A stretch of DNA of 64,000 nucleotides, from NCBI GenBank assembly GCA_023630585.1, contig CM042553.1, positions 296,001 to 360,000 on the forward strand, read 5' to 3'. Made by a program: the position numbers and the translations under genes. The stretch is from Cranoglanis bouderius. Lineage: Eukaryota; Chordata; Actinopteri; Siluriformes; Cranoglanididae. This document shows, piece by piece, positions 1 through 12,615 of this stretch (the first letter of the stretch is position 1; each line of letters begins with the position of its first letter). The notes below the pieces were generated by a model. The model was not told the DNA's origin. It saw nothing but the letters and a program-made list of their open reading frames with translations, and ran no database searches.

Positions 1-854
1 AAGTTCTTTTGGCGTGTGGTAGGCCTATTCCTGTTGCACAATGATGAATAATTTGATACATATTTCTTTTTAAACGCTGCCTATTTCCATTGTTGAATAA
101 TTAGCTAGATGTGATGGTAATATTAGCCTACCCGCAGTCCCGCACAAACCTGCACTTATTTTCAAACTCTTTAGTAATGTCTTTTATTTTTATTACAGAC
201 GTGTTATCTGAGTCCTTCACATTAGAATAAGATGGTGAAATATTAATGCTGAATTGGTATTTGCATGGATTACACATGTCTGGATCAGGCAGCGTTACAT
301 GTTACATAATGGTTTCTATTACTATGTTGACGCTAAATATTAATAGAAATATTATAGAACACATTTTCATTTTATAAATACAATGACTGAGTCATAACAG
401 GCTGCTATAATAACTTAAATCGCTATGCAGCAGTTTAAGTTAGTAGTAGGTTAGTAGTGTAGGAAAAAAGTGTAACCCTGCCATTTTTACATTACTGTAC
501 ACAATTCAATAGAAATGGGAGAGAACTGAAACAACATCATCCATAATATACAAATATATATTATATACTGTGTGCTATGTTTGTGCAATACAATGTACAC
601 TAAACACAATTTGTATTATTTAAATAATATACTGCAATATATAATATAACATGCAAGTACAGAATCATAAATTGCACATTAAGCCAATTAAGAGCCAGAA
701 GAAATAAAACCCATCAATTAGACAAAGGTCAGAAAAAAAGAATACCCTTGCCCTTCTGTCCCCGCCCCCTGATAGAACAATGCAACCAACAGCTTTTAAA
801 AAAAAATAAAAAATCCCCAAACTTTCAGGATATTTCAAGCCCTCTGCAACCACT
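1..854. other. AT-rich stretch, no gene seen
   Basis: No convincing reading frame, splice-bounded exon or RNA gene on either strand. The sequence is AT-rich with short TA-rich runs near 550-650. Short open frames here have no recognisable protein pattern. Confidence 0.5.
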
Positions 855-1480
855 GATGTTAATCCGCCTTTAGAGAATGCTAACCGAACAGATGGGCTGC
901 ATGGATCTAAAACGTGCTCTATAGACGATCAAGACAGTGGCAATGAAACAAAAAAAACTTCATGAACAACACTGCCCTAAAGGTGAGAAAACATCTACAC
1001 CCATTATGGGCCTTGCTAATGTCTGTAGTGTACCTGCTAGAATGCACATGGAAGACGTGGTGTCTAACTCAACTAGCCTGGTGGTGGAGCGGTGGAGTGA
1101 GGAAACCGACAGCAAGCCCAGTTGCTGACGCCTGTGACGACAGCTCCCTAAACGATTCCTTCAGTACCGATCCAGGTTGTTGGGATGAAGTGGGCGCGAG
1201 CATACTGGGCCAAAAAGAGACCATCTTGTCAAAATAAAAACATGGACGTGTCAGCTTCAGAAGGCCAGTATAAGCACCAGAAACGTCCCTTTTCACAAAG
1301 GTATTTCAGACTTGAACTTGGAAATGGGGAGTGTGAGACCAGAGAAAAACAGTCTGTCATGATCTGTCATGGTACAGGAGCGTCTCTGCCATCTACCTCT
1401 AGAGCGACATTCTCCAAAATTTGGATTTTACTGACGTATCAAGGACTTCTCAGCAAGAAAAACAAAGAAGAAAAGTTTCT
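855..1480 (+). pseudogene. hAT-type transposase relic (TTF-type zinc-finger N-terminal region)
   Basis: The plus strand reads in broken frames as an acidic, Asn/Ser-rich N-terminal region followed by a DP-x-W-type segment (near 1170), then FSQRYFRLELGNGE near 1293-1335. The order DP..W, then F-S-x-R-Y-F-x-x-x-L-x-N-G-E, is the signature I associate with the TTF-type zinc-finger domain at the start of hAT-like (DUF4371/ZMYM5-like) transposases. In-frame stops and at least two frame changes break it, and the catalytic region and terminal inverted repeats are not seen. It is therefore a dead fragment. The family call is from memory of the motif; another TTF-domain protein is possible. Confidence 0.45.
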
Positions 1481-1644
1481 AAAGGTAGGGAATTTGAATT
1501 TATTCGTTCATGAGCACAAATTGAAATGGATATTTATTGACTAATGGCCTAGTGTTATTTTTATTGGGGGTAGGGGTGCCTACTGTAATGCTGTAGCCCA
1601 GGGGCCTCTGGTTATCTAAAGGTGCCCCTGGGTTTCAATACCAC

Positions 1645-2357
1645 TGTATGTGGTGATTTTAATACAATTAGAGATGATAATGATAAAATATCTACTAAAA
1701 TATGTAAAATTAGGAGAGAAGGCAGATTCCTTACATCTATACATCTATAATGAATGATCATCATTTCAGTGACATATTTAGGATTTTATATCCAGGGAAA
1801 GTGGACTTTACAAGATTTGATAAAGTATGCAAAACCAGAATGAACAGGATTTATGTTAATAGTAACTTTGAAGCTAAATATTATATAACAAAACTTTTGG
1901 TTGATTCAGATCACTTGACCGTCATATGCGGTATTAGCTTTAAAAATGAAAAAATAATAAACTATAGGAAATTGAACATACAAATTCTGAAAAGTCCTGC
2001 ACTGATTATAGATCTAAAAGAAGCAATAAATAGGATTAAAACCTTAGATGTCTTCACTACTAATTATTGTGATTTGTGGGGAAGCCTTTAAGACTCAGAT
2101 TAAAAATTTCTTAAGTACAAATGTTTATGTTTTAATAAAGAAAAAAATTAGACTTATAAGAAAATTATGAGAGAATATATTAATTTAAAATTGAAAAGTA
2201 CAAGAGACGAAAGTGATGAAAATAATTTAAACGATTTGAAAAAAGAGATTGAAATTTTTAATAATGAGTTTTTGTTGAACATTCAATTCCGAGCAGGAAT
2301 AATAACTGATGAACCTTTAAATCAAACGAAAGCAATTTCCACATTTAATAAAAAGAA
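1645..2357 (+). mobile_element. LINE fragment (Tx1/L1-like), endonuclease end and linker; 5' part of a split copy
   Basis: Starts inside an AP-endonuclease domain (CGDFN near 1649), continues through TRFDKV...RMNRIYV to the SDHLTV motif near 1909 that ends the endonuclease fold, then the lysine-rich linker between endonuclease and reverse transcriptase (2167-2357). Several frame changes, so inactive. It stops at AISTFNKKK, exactly where the LINE fragment at 10352 resumes with AISIFNKRK. The two are probably one copy split by the 2358-10351 block. Confidence 0.75.
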
Positions 2358-2413
2358 ACTCGGCGCGTAGCGTTTATTTCGGAGCTGTTCTTAGAACAGA
2401 TCTGAGCAGCACG

Positions 2414-2455
2414 ATGAGTGGAAGAGGCAAGACCGGCGGCGGCACTGCGAACTAG
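2414..2455 (+). pseudogene. Histone H2A-like N-terminus fused to LINE-leader sequence
   Basis: ATG at 2414 opens MSGRGKTGG, the canonical start of replication-dependent histone H2A, then diverges to GTAN and a stop at 2453. The bases after the ninth codon (ggcactgcgaactagcaac, then ctttaagcggtcc) match the start of the LINE at 4100-4145 (ggcagtacggactagcaag, ccttaagcggttc). This looks like an H2A leader joined to the 5' end of a LINE through a shared accggc-gcggca stretch. No H2A fold is present, so it is not a functional histone. Function unknown; a chance match over nine residues is unlikely but not excluded. Confidence 0.5.
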
Positions 2456-2495
2456 CAACAATTTGCTACTATCACACACGTGCTTTAAGCGGTCC

Positions 2496-3497
<1,002 letters not shown>

Positions 3498-3657
3498 ATG
3501 GCGGAATATGTGTCTGTTCAGAAAGGATCATTAAAACTCAAAGGAATTGGAGATATTTCAGCTGGTAAAAAGAAGAAGAACATACATGAAGAAGAACAGA
3601 CATCTGGACACACTGACAGAGCATTATGATATTCCTAAAGTCAGCTGGACCAAATAA
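3498..3657 (+). pseudogene. fam32a: fam32a copy with internal deletion
   Basis: ATG at 3498 (cagaggcaagATGGCGG) reads MAEYVSVQKGSLKLKGIGD then a lysine run, matching the conserved start of FAM32A, a small nuclear protein of about 112 residues. The copy then jumps, after an AAGAAGAAC stretch, to RHLDTLTEHYDIPKVSWTK and TAA at 3655, the conserved FAM32A C-terminus. About 60 central residues are missing and the two ends are in different frames (the first frame stops at 3627), so the normal product cannot be made. The repeated aagaagaac at the join suggests microhomology-mediated deletion between first and last exons. An AATAAA near 3788 could be the original poly(A) signal. A working parent gene probably lies elsewhere. 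Confidence 0.75.
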
Positions 3658-3913
3658 CACAGAACTCCTGTGGACCATCAGCAGGATGATGACATTCAGC
3701 TTTTGCGTATTTGACACTTTCTCTGACCTACCATTTAAATCAACCGATATTTAAAGCTCTGTAGAGCTACAAAGTCTACAGATGCTAAATAAATGTGTGG
3801 ATTTGCTGTCCTTTGTGTTCACTCAGAAGTCATTTGGAGGTTTTGGGTTTTTATTTTCGCAAGAGATGCATTATTTCTTATGTACCTTTTTTAAAAATTA
3901 TTTTTGCGCTGTA

Positions 3914-3962
<49 letters not shown>

Positions 3963-4086
3963 GACCACTGGTTTTAGTTCAGTGCTAATTGGTGATATGT
4001 TGTGACAGTGTTATTACTTATTTCTTCAGGAACACACTTGATACTATTAAAATGACATAACTGATAAAAAAATAATAATAATAATA
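3658..4086 (+). other. Presumed fam32a 3' UTR, then TA microsatellite and spacer
   Basis: From the TAA to about 3800 the sequence behaves as a 3' UTR with AATAAA near 3788. A (TA)n tract of about 40 bp lies at 3920-3961. No poly(A) tail follows, which argues against a simple processed retrocopy. The AAT-rich stretch at 4069-4090 abuts the next LINE. Confidence 0.4.
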
Positions 4087-4469
4087 AAAAAGCAAGGGCG
4101 GGACCGGCAGCGGCAGTACGGACTAGCAAGCTAGTGCCTTAAGCGGTTCATCTTCTCTTTTTGCCTGTTTAACCTCCCGTGTAGCCTTTTTCCCCCCACG
4201 GAGTAATCTCAGCTGAAGGGAAATCACCGCGAAGTGCGAGGACTTTAAACGCTCTCGCGGGCGGCTCCCCCGACGCCAATTTTTCACAAAGGACTTAAAA
4301 CAATCACCTAACGAGGTGTTAATTTCCACCGTAGGAGTCGCGCCGTGTCGCCCCGGGGGGCCTCCCTGCCGACGGCTGGCACTGGGTTAGACTGCGCTAT
4401 AATGGAGAACGAGAAGCGCCTAATAGATCCAAGGTTGGCTTAAATCTTCTTCATAGCCAATGGATTACT

Positions 4470-4913
4470 ATGACGGATGTTCACTCTTTTATCGCATTAC
4501 CAAATACGAGAGAATATGAACTATGTTTTAACCAAGAGCAAGCATTGATGAGGTTTACCCAAATCTTTAACAATAATCCAGGAAGTGCTTTTTGTAAAAG
4601 TTGGGAGATGACTACATCAGCTCCACAGGACATTAAAAATATTGTAATAAAGTTTTGGACTGGAAGAATTGCTGATGCAGATGTAGAACAGTATCTGTTA
4701 CGGTTCTGTGAAATTCTACAGCCGGTCTATAAACCTCTAGACCAGTTCGGTTTCTGGTATGGAATAATCAGAAGTCTTACTTCTGCAGGACACGTCCCGG
4801 AAGAGTATGGACTTCTAGCTGGTGAATACGAAGTCACTCGGACCGGCACGGATAATGCAGGTGAACTGATACACACTCTCGCCCTCACTAACACTGAAAA
4901 TGTTATGCGCTAA
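4470..4913 (+). pseudogene. LINE copy A ORF1 N-terminal fragment
   Basis: ATG at 4470 opens a 147-residue frame. Residues to about 95, ending in LDQFGFWYGI, match the minus-strand LINE copy B (DQFGFWYGVRRY near 43100), where zinc knuckles follow. Here the frame runs into unrelated sequence after that motif and stops, so the nucleic-acid-binding C-terminus is lost. The family role is RNA binding in the LINE ribonucleoprotein. An earlier ATG at 4402 opens only 14 codons. Confidence 0.6.
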
Positions 4914-5039
4914 AAACAAACACGAACTTACCAAAAAAAATTAAAAGGCGCAAAAGAGCATCTCCACCTTTAACAGAGGGTTCAAAAAATGAAAGAATAG
5001 AACATGATGAATACAAATATTTCCTACATAATACTTTCA

Positions 5040-5721
5040 CACTGATTACAATAAATGTACATGGAATACAGTCATTAAAGAACAGGGATAGTAAAATATT
5101 TACATTTCTTGAAAAAAAAATGCGATGTAATATGTGCTCAAGAATTGAGATTAAAAACCAGAAATGATATTGATGATGTTATTAAGAGGTGGACGAGTGG
5201 AAATGCTCTTATATCAGTTGGGGAAGACAGCGCGGATGGTGGTGGAATATTTTTCAAACAAAATGTTGACATTATTATGTGTAGAGAAATCATCCCAGGA
5301 CGGTCACTAATAGTGGACTAAAAATCTAACATTGAGAATTGTTAATGTATATACACCCCCGGATAGAGCCGGGAAAATTATAATCTTCTGCAAATTATAT
5401 GAAGTTTTAAATGTTGGATACAGTAACATCTTATGTGGAGATTTTAATACTGTAACAAATGAAAAAGATAGATTCCCAAACACAAATGCGACAATAATCA
5501 GAGAAGGGAAACTATTAAAACATGTTTGTGATATGTGTGAAATGCAATATACTTTTAGAATAAAATACCCAAATGATCTTGGCTTCACTCGGATAGATGT
5601 TAAGACAAAAACAAGAATAGATCGGATTTATATTTCAAAAGGGATAAAGACTTTACATTACAGAACCGAGTATCTAGTTGAATCCGATCATCTGGCTGTG
5701 GTTACAAGAATAACCATGTAG
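5040..5721 (+). pseudogene. LINE copy A endonuclease domain, broken
   Basis: Starts with LITINVHGIQ near 5043, then CAQELRLKTRNDID (5136), VNVYTPPD (5341), CGDFNTVTNEKDR (5434), RIDRIYI (5618) and SDHLAV (5685). These are the ordered motifs of the apurinic-endonuclease-like domain that nicks target DNA for target-primed reverse transcription. At least three frame breaks (near 5110, 5320 and 5720) make it non-functional. Confidence 0.8.
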
Positions 5722-5960
5722 GTGTATGTGAAGCAAAAGGCTTTTGGAAATTAAATACGACGTGTCTAAAACAAAGAAAATGTACAGGACATATGCAGAG
5801 ATATTAGTCGTATTAAACAATTAAAATATTAACGAAATCAAATGTTGAATTACGGGAAATTCTAAAAAAAAAAATAAAAAATAAAATAAAAATAAATTTA
5901 TTAAAACAAAAATGTAAACTACTTAACCAAGAAAAGAACGAATACTATAATAAACTTATC

Positions 5961-8177
5961 ATGAAGTATGTTGAACTTAAAACTATACAGAATAAAAGTA
6001 TAGAAGAAGACGACCTATTATTTAAAACTAAATCTGGACTCACACGGCTAAATGACGAACTATTTTTAAATGTACAGCTACACGCTGGTATGGATACAAA
6101 TCACACAGGTATCCCACAAAGCCTAGTTAAGAGACTGAAAGCTCGCAGAGAGAGGAGAAAGATAAAAGGGATTAAAGATACCAATGGCAACGTAATCGAG
6201 GATGAAAAGGAGAAAAGAGAAATAATAAAAGAAAAATGCCAAGACTTAATGCTCAAGATAAACAGAAATTGTCAGAGTTCTTAGCCGAATGCCCGACATT
6301 AAAAGATTAAAATGACCAACATTTGGGGGACCTTATAACCGAGGATGAAATACTCAAAGTTATCTCTCAGTTAAATGAAGGGAAAAGCCCAGGCCCTGAC
6401 GGACTTCCTGCAGAATTTTATAAAGCATGCAGCACAGAACTAGCAGATTTACTCGCTGATGTATATAATGAAGGATTAAAGGAGGGAAAATTACACCAAT
6501 CATTTTACCATTGCGTGATATCACTTATATACAAAAAGGGAGATGATACAGATTTTGACAATTGGAGACAAATAAGTTTGATGAACTTGGATTATAAAAT
6601 ACTGGTTGAAATAATTCCAAATCGCATGAACGACATTTTGAACCAAATAATAGGAACAGAACAGACGTGCGCCATCACAGGTAGATACATGTGGGATAAT
6701 CTCGGGACTCTGAGGGAATTAATGATGAAGGCGACTGATAAAAATGATTTTATAGTGGGACTAGACCAAAAAAGAGCTTTTGACCTCATTTCACGCGAGT
6801 ACTTATGGAGTGTGATGAAACACTATGGGTTCCCAGAGGAGCTCATTAACATGATTAAAACCTTATACAAACAATCGAAGGTGCAAATTAACGTTAATGG
6901 CTGTTTAACAGATGCTTTTGAAATCCAACGAGGTGTTAAACAAGGCTGTCCTCTGAGCGCAGCATTTTATATAATTGCGATCAGTCCCCTTTTATACAAA
7001 GTTAAAAATGATCCGGGTCTACCAGGCGTTAAATTAAACACAGGTAAGATCTCTAACATCACGGCATATGCGGATGATATCAACATATTCATAAATAATC
7101 AGAAACAATTAGACATCATAAACAATCTATTTAAATTATACGAACAAATATCAGGAGCCAAATTAAACCACAACAAAACGGACGCAGTATGGATGGGCAA
7201 TACCGCCACCCCGCCATTAAATATACAAATAAACGAAATTAAACTACTTGGCTTGACAATTACAAGTACTAAATGTGTGCAACGGAACTGGGAGAAAAAG
7301 GTACAGGAAATTAGGTCAGAAATTGAAAACTGGAAAATCGAAAATGATAAAATTAGAATAAAAATAATTAAAACTTTCGTACTCTCAAAACTATTATTCT
7401 TAGCAACTGTTCTCCCTCCGGATAACAAATGTATAAAACAACTAAATAAAATGTGTGTTAAATTTATATGGGGAAATAACAGAGAGGTAACAATGCGAGA
7501 GCTGTTATATACACCAAAAGAAGATGGCGGGCTAGGGGCCATTGAAATAGGCAACAAACTAAACATAGCTTTCTGTAAAAATGTGACAGGCTATGAAGAG
7601 AGAAGCCGATTGGGTAGGAGACGTGAAGCTTTGGGGGAATAAAAGAGGAAAAGCAAGGTCGAGGCTGCCCTTTTATAAACTAATATACGGAGATTTTACA
7701 CTTAAACATGCAAAATTAAAACTAGATTGGAGCGGTTCAACTAGTAAAGAGATTTATAAGAGAATAAACGAAAGTGAATACGGTGGCATTATTAGATATA
7801 AACATCTAACAATAACCGAAAGTGAACAGTGTGTCAAAAATATTAACACTAAAGATATATCAGAAAATGTTGGGGATGTAGCATGGTTGATCAGTGTGAG
7901 AAGACTTGCTGTCAGATGTGTTGTGAAATGGAGTTGTTTTGTAAAAACAAATAAATGCCCTATGAATAATTGTATAGAGGATGAAACTGTAGAACATCTA
8001 TTGATACACCGTTCATGTTCAACAGAGATATGGCAAAAAATAAAAAACATAGGACTAGATATAAATATAAATGAAAAATCCATAATGCATGGAATCTCTG
8101 GACCAAAAGTCCAAACAAAAAAATTAAATAAAGACTTTTTCTTGTTTGTAATATGCATCACAAATTACAAGATATGA
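5961..8177 (+). pseudogene. LINE copy A reverse transcriptase and C-terminal region
   Basis: A linker (5961-6284), then a 439-codon open stretch from 6323 with SPGPDGLPAEFYK, the GLDQKRAFDLISREYLW block, RGVKQGCPLS and the catalytic TAYADDINIF near 7060. A second frame (7593-8177) carries the L1/Tx1-type C-terminus with C-P-x-x-x-C...HL near 7958-8000. These are the finger, palm and thumb blocks of a non-LTR polymerase. The polymerase core is open for over 1.3 kb, but a frameshift near 7600-7640 and stops upstream disable the ORF. Confidence 0.85.
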
Positions 8178-8528
8178 AAAACAGGATGCAAAATGATTAT
8201 TAATCACTGCCATATCTCTGCTGAAACGGGTTTTAAACAGATCGTGATCGAATTAAAAAGACAAAAGACGACAGACAGAAGAACAAAAAACAAACAAACA
8301 AACAAACAAACAAAAAACACCCCTGTGGTCTTTAAGGTGTGAAGTGTTAATATACTGTGAATATGTGTGTGTAGGTGAATATATATTGACTTTCTTAAAA
8401 ATGGAAATTTGCATATGAATTGTTTTAATGTAAAAAATAATTTCAATGCATTCTGTAAATGTAAAAAAAGTGTTTGTTTGTAATAAGTTTTGAAATCACT
8501 CAATAAAGTTGATTTGAAATGGAAAGGG

Positions 8529-9096
8529 GGGACCGGCCCCGGAGATTTGCAACCTATGTGGCGAGACGGGACACCTGTTCTTCAGATGTCCCAAATCATA
8601 TGGCAATAAAACCAAGGGAATAGGGAATATATCAAGAACAAGACCTACAACACGACAAACAAGACGACACCAACATACAGAGAGAACAACACGGAGACAA
8701 CATGGCGGAGCAGAACCACAGGAAAAGGAGAAACCAGCTCAGGAAGCAGAATGGAGTGGAGAGGATGACACACACAGCAGCGGCACAGACGACAGCACTA
8801 CAAGCAGTGAAACCACCTCATCATCCAGCAGCTTCGAGGATGAATTCATACCGCTTCCAGAACATTCAAAAATAAACATAATGACAAGAACTGGAGAGAG
8901 AGAGGGAGAGAGGGAGAGAGAGGGAGAGGGAGAGAGAGGGGGGAGAGAGAGAGGGAGAGAGAGAGAGAGAGGGAGGAGCACTACACTCCATACTACAAAG
9001 TTATCATTTCATGATTCTACAGGACATTTACATCTGACATGTTTAATTTTATATTTTCAAAATTTTCTACTGAATCTTTTAAAACAATCTTCATAA
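8529..9096 (+). pseudogene. Detached LINE ORF1 C-terminus with CCHC zinc knuckle
   Basis: An open frame reads CNLCGETGHLFFRC at 8548-8589, a C-x2-C-x4-H-x4-C zinc knuckle, then CPKSYGNKT, an Arg/Thr/Gln-rich basic region and a Ser/Glu/Asp-rich acidic region ending near 8880. LINE copy B has the homologous CNICQEQGHLYFQC. It is the missing ORF1 end of the copy A family, lying just beyond copy A's 3' end. After 8881 the frame runs into a GA/GAGG microsatellite coding Arg/Glu repeats. No start codon or upstream ORF1 is attached. Confidence 0.7.
8891..8973 (+). repeat. Purine (GA/GAGG)n microsatellite
   Basis: Imperfect gagaga with gagg interruptions directly after the ORF1 fragment. Confidence 0.9.
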
Positions 9097-10237
9097 AAAT
9101 GTTTACTGAAAATCGAACTTGTCAGAATTTATAATCGTGAGAAAAACACTCGATATCTCAGATAAGTGTACCGCAATGGACTCGATCACGATACTGATGT
9201 GATATCATCATATAATGACATCAGCGTATCGCTCGGCGCTAATCACAATTCTTTCCTGGCTTTGAATTTCGGTTAATTAAGCAGAAAAAATAAAATATAA
9301 TAAAGTATAATAATAGCATTAAAGAAGCAGTTGAGCCATGAATGCAGTCAGTGTTTCCTTGGAGTGAAATGTAGTGGATCGGCTCACACTAAAACATCAT
9401 TACAGTGAAAGTTTTTTATGACGTATTTATTTTTCACATTTTTTATTTTTTCGACTATTTTGCTCGTATACGACTAAAAATAAACATACGACGTGTTTGT
9501 GTAGCCCTGAACGGACAGTAACACAGTAAGTAAATATTGTGTAAGATGCGGTGATGATGTGTAGCATATTTACACATTTACCCTTAATATCATCATCCCT
9601 TCCTGTGTAGTTTCTACAGTAAAGTCTGGAGGGCGTGGCCTAAAGGGGCATGGCATAAAGGGCGGAGTAACCATGGTAATTTTTAAAAAAGTGATTCTCA
9701 AGATGGCGGCCCTCGTAAATAATGTTCCACTTGAAGTTTTGTTGGTGTTTTTGCTGGTCGAGTAGATTTTGCGGTAACGAGGAAACATTTTTAGCAAAAC
9801 TGCACCTTTAACTGTGTTTACACTCATATAAACGTAAACATGGCCATTTTATTTCCCTCCTTTAAAGACACAAAGTGGGCGTGGCTTCTCTATTTCCCCC
9901 TCAGCCTCACCGACGTTTTAATATTTCATCGACACTTTGATTCGACGTTCTGAGACAAACGGAGCACTTAGAAAACTGCAGATGCTAAAACAGTGGGTCA
10001 AAGAATAAATCAATAATTAATAAAAACTTAATTTTAAATCACAGATTATATAATCCAACACAGCATTTCTTCCTTATGTAAGATAAATAATATTATTAAT
10101 AATAATTAAAGGTATTTGAACGTGGTATGTAAAGTGAAAATGCAAAAAATAACAAGAAATTAAAAACCATAATTCAGTATTGAATATTTACTCATTTTTT
10201 CCACAGATAACTCGTAAGCTTGAACACTTTGGGTTTT

Positions 10238-10241
<4 letters not shown>
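9097..10241. other. Intergenic stretch, no gene seen
   Basis: No exon-like frame or repeat with clear ends was recognised. A slightly GC-richer patch at 9625-9720 contains gcgtggcctaaaggggc and aagatggcggcc, but no supported gene starts there. Confidence 0.4.

Positions 10242-10295
<54 letters not shown>
10242..10295 (+). repeat. (TG)n microsatellite followed by pyrimidine tract
   Basis: About 27 TG units, then a ttctttt-rich run at 10300-10330. Confidence 0.95.
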
Positions 10296-10298
<3 letters not shown>

Positions 10299-10351
10299 AC
10301 TTTCTTTTTTTTCTTTCTTTTTTTTCTTTTTAAACCCGCTCCAAACCCGCT

Positions 10352-12535
10352 GGAAAGCAATTTCTATATTTAATAAAAGGAAAGAAAGTCAGTTTATCGA
10401 ATCTATTAAAATAGATAATGACATTATAGTTAAAGATCCTAAAGAAGTTAGAGATGCTATTCGGAACCTTTGTATAAGTATGTATAAATCTATCGAAATA
10501 GATGACGACCTTTTAAAAACCTTCTTGAAAGTAAAACAAAATATCGATCCACCTTCTAAAAATGTAGGTGATGAAATGAAAGAAGTGGAAGTTATTAACG
10601 CTATCAGACAACTAAATTTAAAAAAGTCTCCAGGGAGAGATGGCCTCCCGTCTGATTTTAACATGCATGTACCCTAGATTTAGCCCAATTACTAACACGT
10701 ACCTATAACGATGGAATTGCCAGAGGTTATATGCATGATTCTTTTTATGAAGGGGTTTTATCCCTATTAAATATAAAGGTGACGCATGACATTAAGAACT
10801 GGAGACCCTGATTCTCACCCTGATGAATGTCGACTATAAAATTCTTGCAAAAATGATCATGAATAGACTGAATGAATTTTTAGACATTATAATATCCAAA
10901 GAACAAACGTGCAATCAAGGGAAGACTTATGTGGGATAATTTAAATATTTTAAGGGTAATAGTCTTTGATAAAGATGGTGAAAGCTTTTATATTGTTGCC
11001 TTGGACCAAAAAAAAAGCTTTTGATTACATTTCGAGGAATTTTTTGTGGGAAGTTTTAAAAATGTATCAATTCCCTGAAAACTTTGTAAACATGATTCAA
11101 TGCTTATATGTGAAATCAACAGTTGAAGTGAATGTTAACGGTTGTCTGACTGAACCTTTTGAAATTATGCGCGGTGTAAAGCAGGGGTGCCCTCTTAGTG
11201 CGGCCCTGTACGTTTTAGCCATAAACCCTCTAATACACAGAATCCAAAATGACCCTAGACTCACAGGCATTAAATTAGGGGAAAAGAGAGTTGTTATCTC
11301 TGCTTATGCCGACGATATAACTGTTTTTGTGAAGTCCAAGGAAGAAAAACTGAATGTGTTTGGATTGGAAATGTAAAGAACAAATTTCCAATTGATATTC
11401 CAGAAGTACAACAATTAAAAGTTTTAGGAATATATATAGATAATAATGGTAATGTTGATCACAATTGGTCAAAAAAGAAGAAATAATACAAGACGAAATT
11501 TGTAAATGGAAATCATGCAACTTAAGCTATAAATCCAGAATTAATATTATTAAAACTTTTATATTGTCTAAAATATTATTTCTATCATGTATTTTACCCC
11601 CAACAGATGTGTGGGTGAGAAAATGTAATAAAATATGTTGTAATTTTATATGGGACACAACTAGAGAAGTTACAAAACGAGAATTACTTTTTAAAAGAAG
11701 AGAACTAGGAGGCCTCGGAGCTATCGACATGTCATTAAAAACCAAAATAGCGGCGTGTAAAATCATTGCGAACGGTATCGCTAGACAAGTTGAATGGATA
11801 GGAGACATCTCTAACTGGAAATCAAAAAGAGGACGTAATAGAAAAACTGTACCATATTATAAACTGATGTTCTCTGATTTCACAAACAAATATAAAGATT
11901 TGAATATCGATTGGGTTGGGGACTCAAACAAAAAAATATGTACTTTTTAATCGCTGACCAAGTTCATGGCAAATCTGTGGCCTTTAGAAATTTAGAGAAA
12001 GCTCAAAATACAGAATGTTTAAAAAATCTACAAAATAAAACTCTGTCTGAACATCTTAGAGACACAACATGGTTAATTGCTGTAAGAAGACTACCAGTGA
12101 GAGCGGTAGTTAAATGGAGTTATGTTAAAACAAGTAAGTGTCCTATGCCTGACTGTGATGAAGTTGAAAAACTTGAACATTTCCTTCTAGAATGTTATCG
12201 TTCGAGAGAAACATGGGATGAATTAAAAAATATTCGCCTTGTTGAAGAAATTAATGTGAATTCGGTCTTTTATGGTATTTTTAAAGGAAAACGTACTAAA
12301 ACCGAACATGATTTCATTTGGTTCGTTATATGTTTGACTAAATCGAAGCTGTGGAAAACCAGAGCTAAAATGACTATGAATCAAATTTTCATCTCTATGA
12401 CATTGTTTATAAAGACATTTTAAAGGAACTGAAAAGATTGAAAACTAATGCATCTTTATTTAAAGATCCTGCAGTCTGGACCTTATTCACGGCTGAGATG
12501 TTGTTGTGGTTTGCTCTTTTTGGAGGAGAGTGATT
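10352..12535 (+). mobile_element. LINE fragment, reverse transcriptase to C-terminus; 3' part of the split copy
   Basis: Resumes at AISIFNKRK where the 1645-2357 fragment stops. Carries KSPGRDGLPSDF (10625), LDQKKAFDYISRNFLW (11003), RGVKQGCPLSAALY (11170), SAYADDITVF (11300) and the C-terminal C-P-M-P-D-C...HFLLEC segment (12140-12200), ending with DPAVWTLFTAE and TGA near 12530. Related to but distinct from copy A. Frameshifts and a deletion just after YADD (11370-11400) inactivate it. The next LINE begins almost at once. Confidence 0.85.
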
Positions 12536-12615
12536 TGAACATGTTTACTCTTTTGGTTCACTCATTTACTCAAACTTAGTTCTGTTCTTCTCTTGTTTCT
12601 TGTTTCTTTTCTATA

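Larger units (their letters stand above)
4087..8519 (+). mobile_element. Nearly full-length Tx1/L1-like LINE (copy A)
   Basis: A 5' leader with GC-rich stretches (4090-4460), a gag-like ORF1 piece, an AP-endonuclease, a reverse transcriptase with YADD, and a C-terminal CCHC-type segment appear in the order of an L1/Tx1-clade non-LTR element. The 3' end has AATAAA near 8502 followed by gttgatttgaaatgg, resembling the 3' ends of copies B (39393) and C (35100). Multiple stops and frameshifts make it inactive. ORF1 is truncated, and the zinc-knuckle part missing from it occurs separately at 8529-9096. Confidence 0.85.

Noticed and set aside
7099..8161. Minus-strand frames of 135-155 codons
   Set aside because: They lie opposite the LINE polymerase, whose plus-strand reading has all RT motifs; shadows of it.
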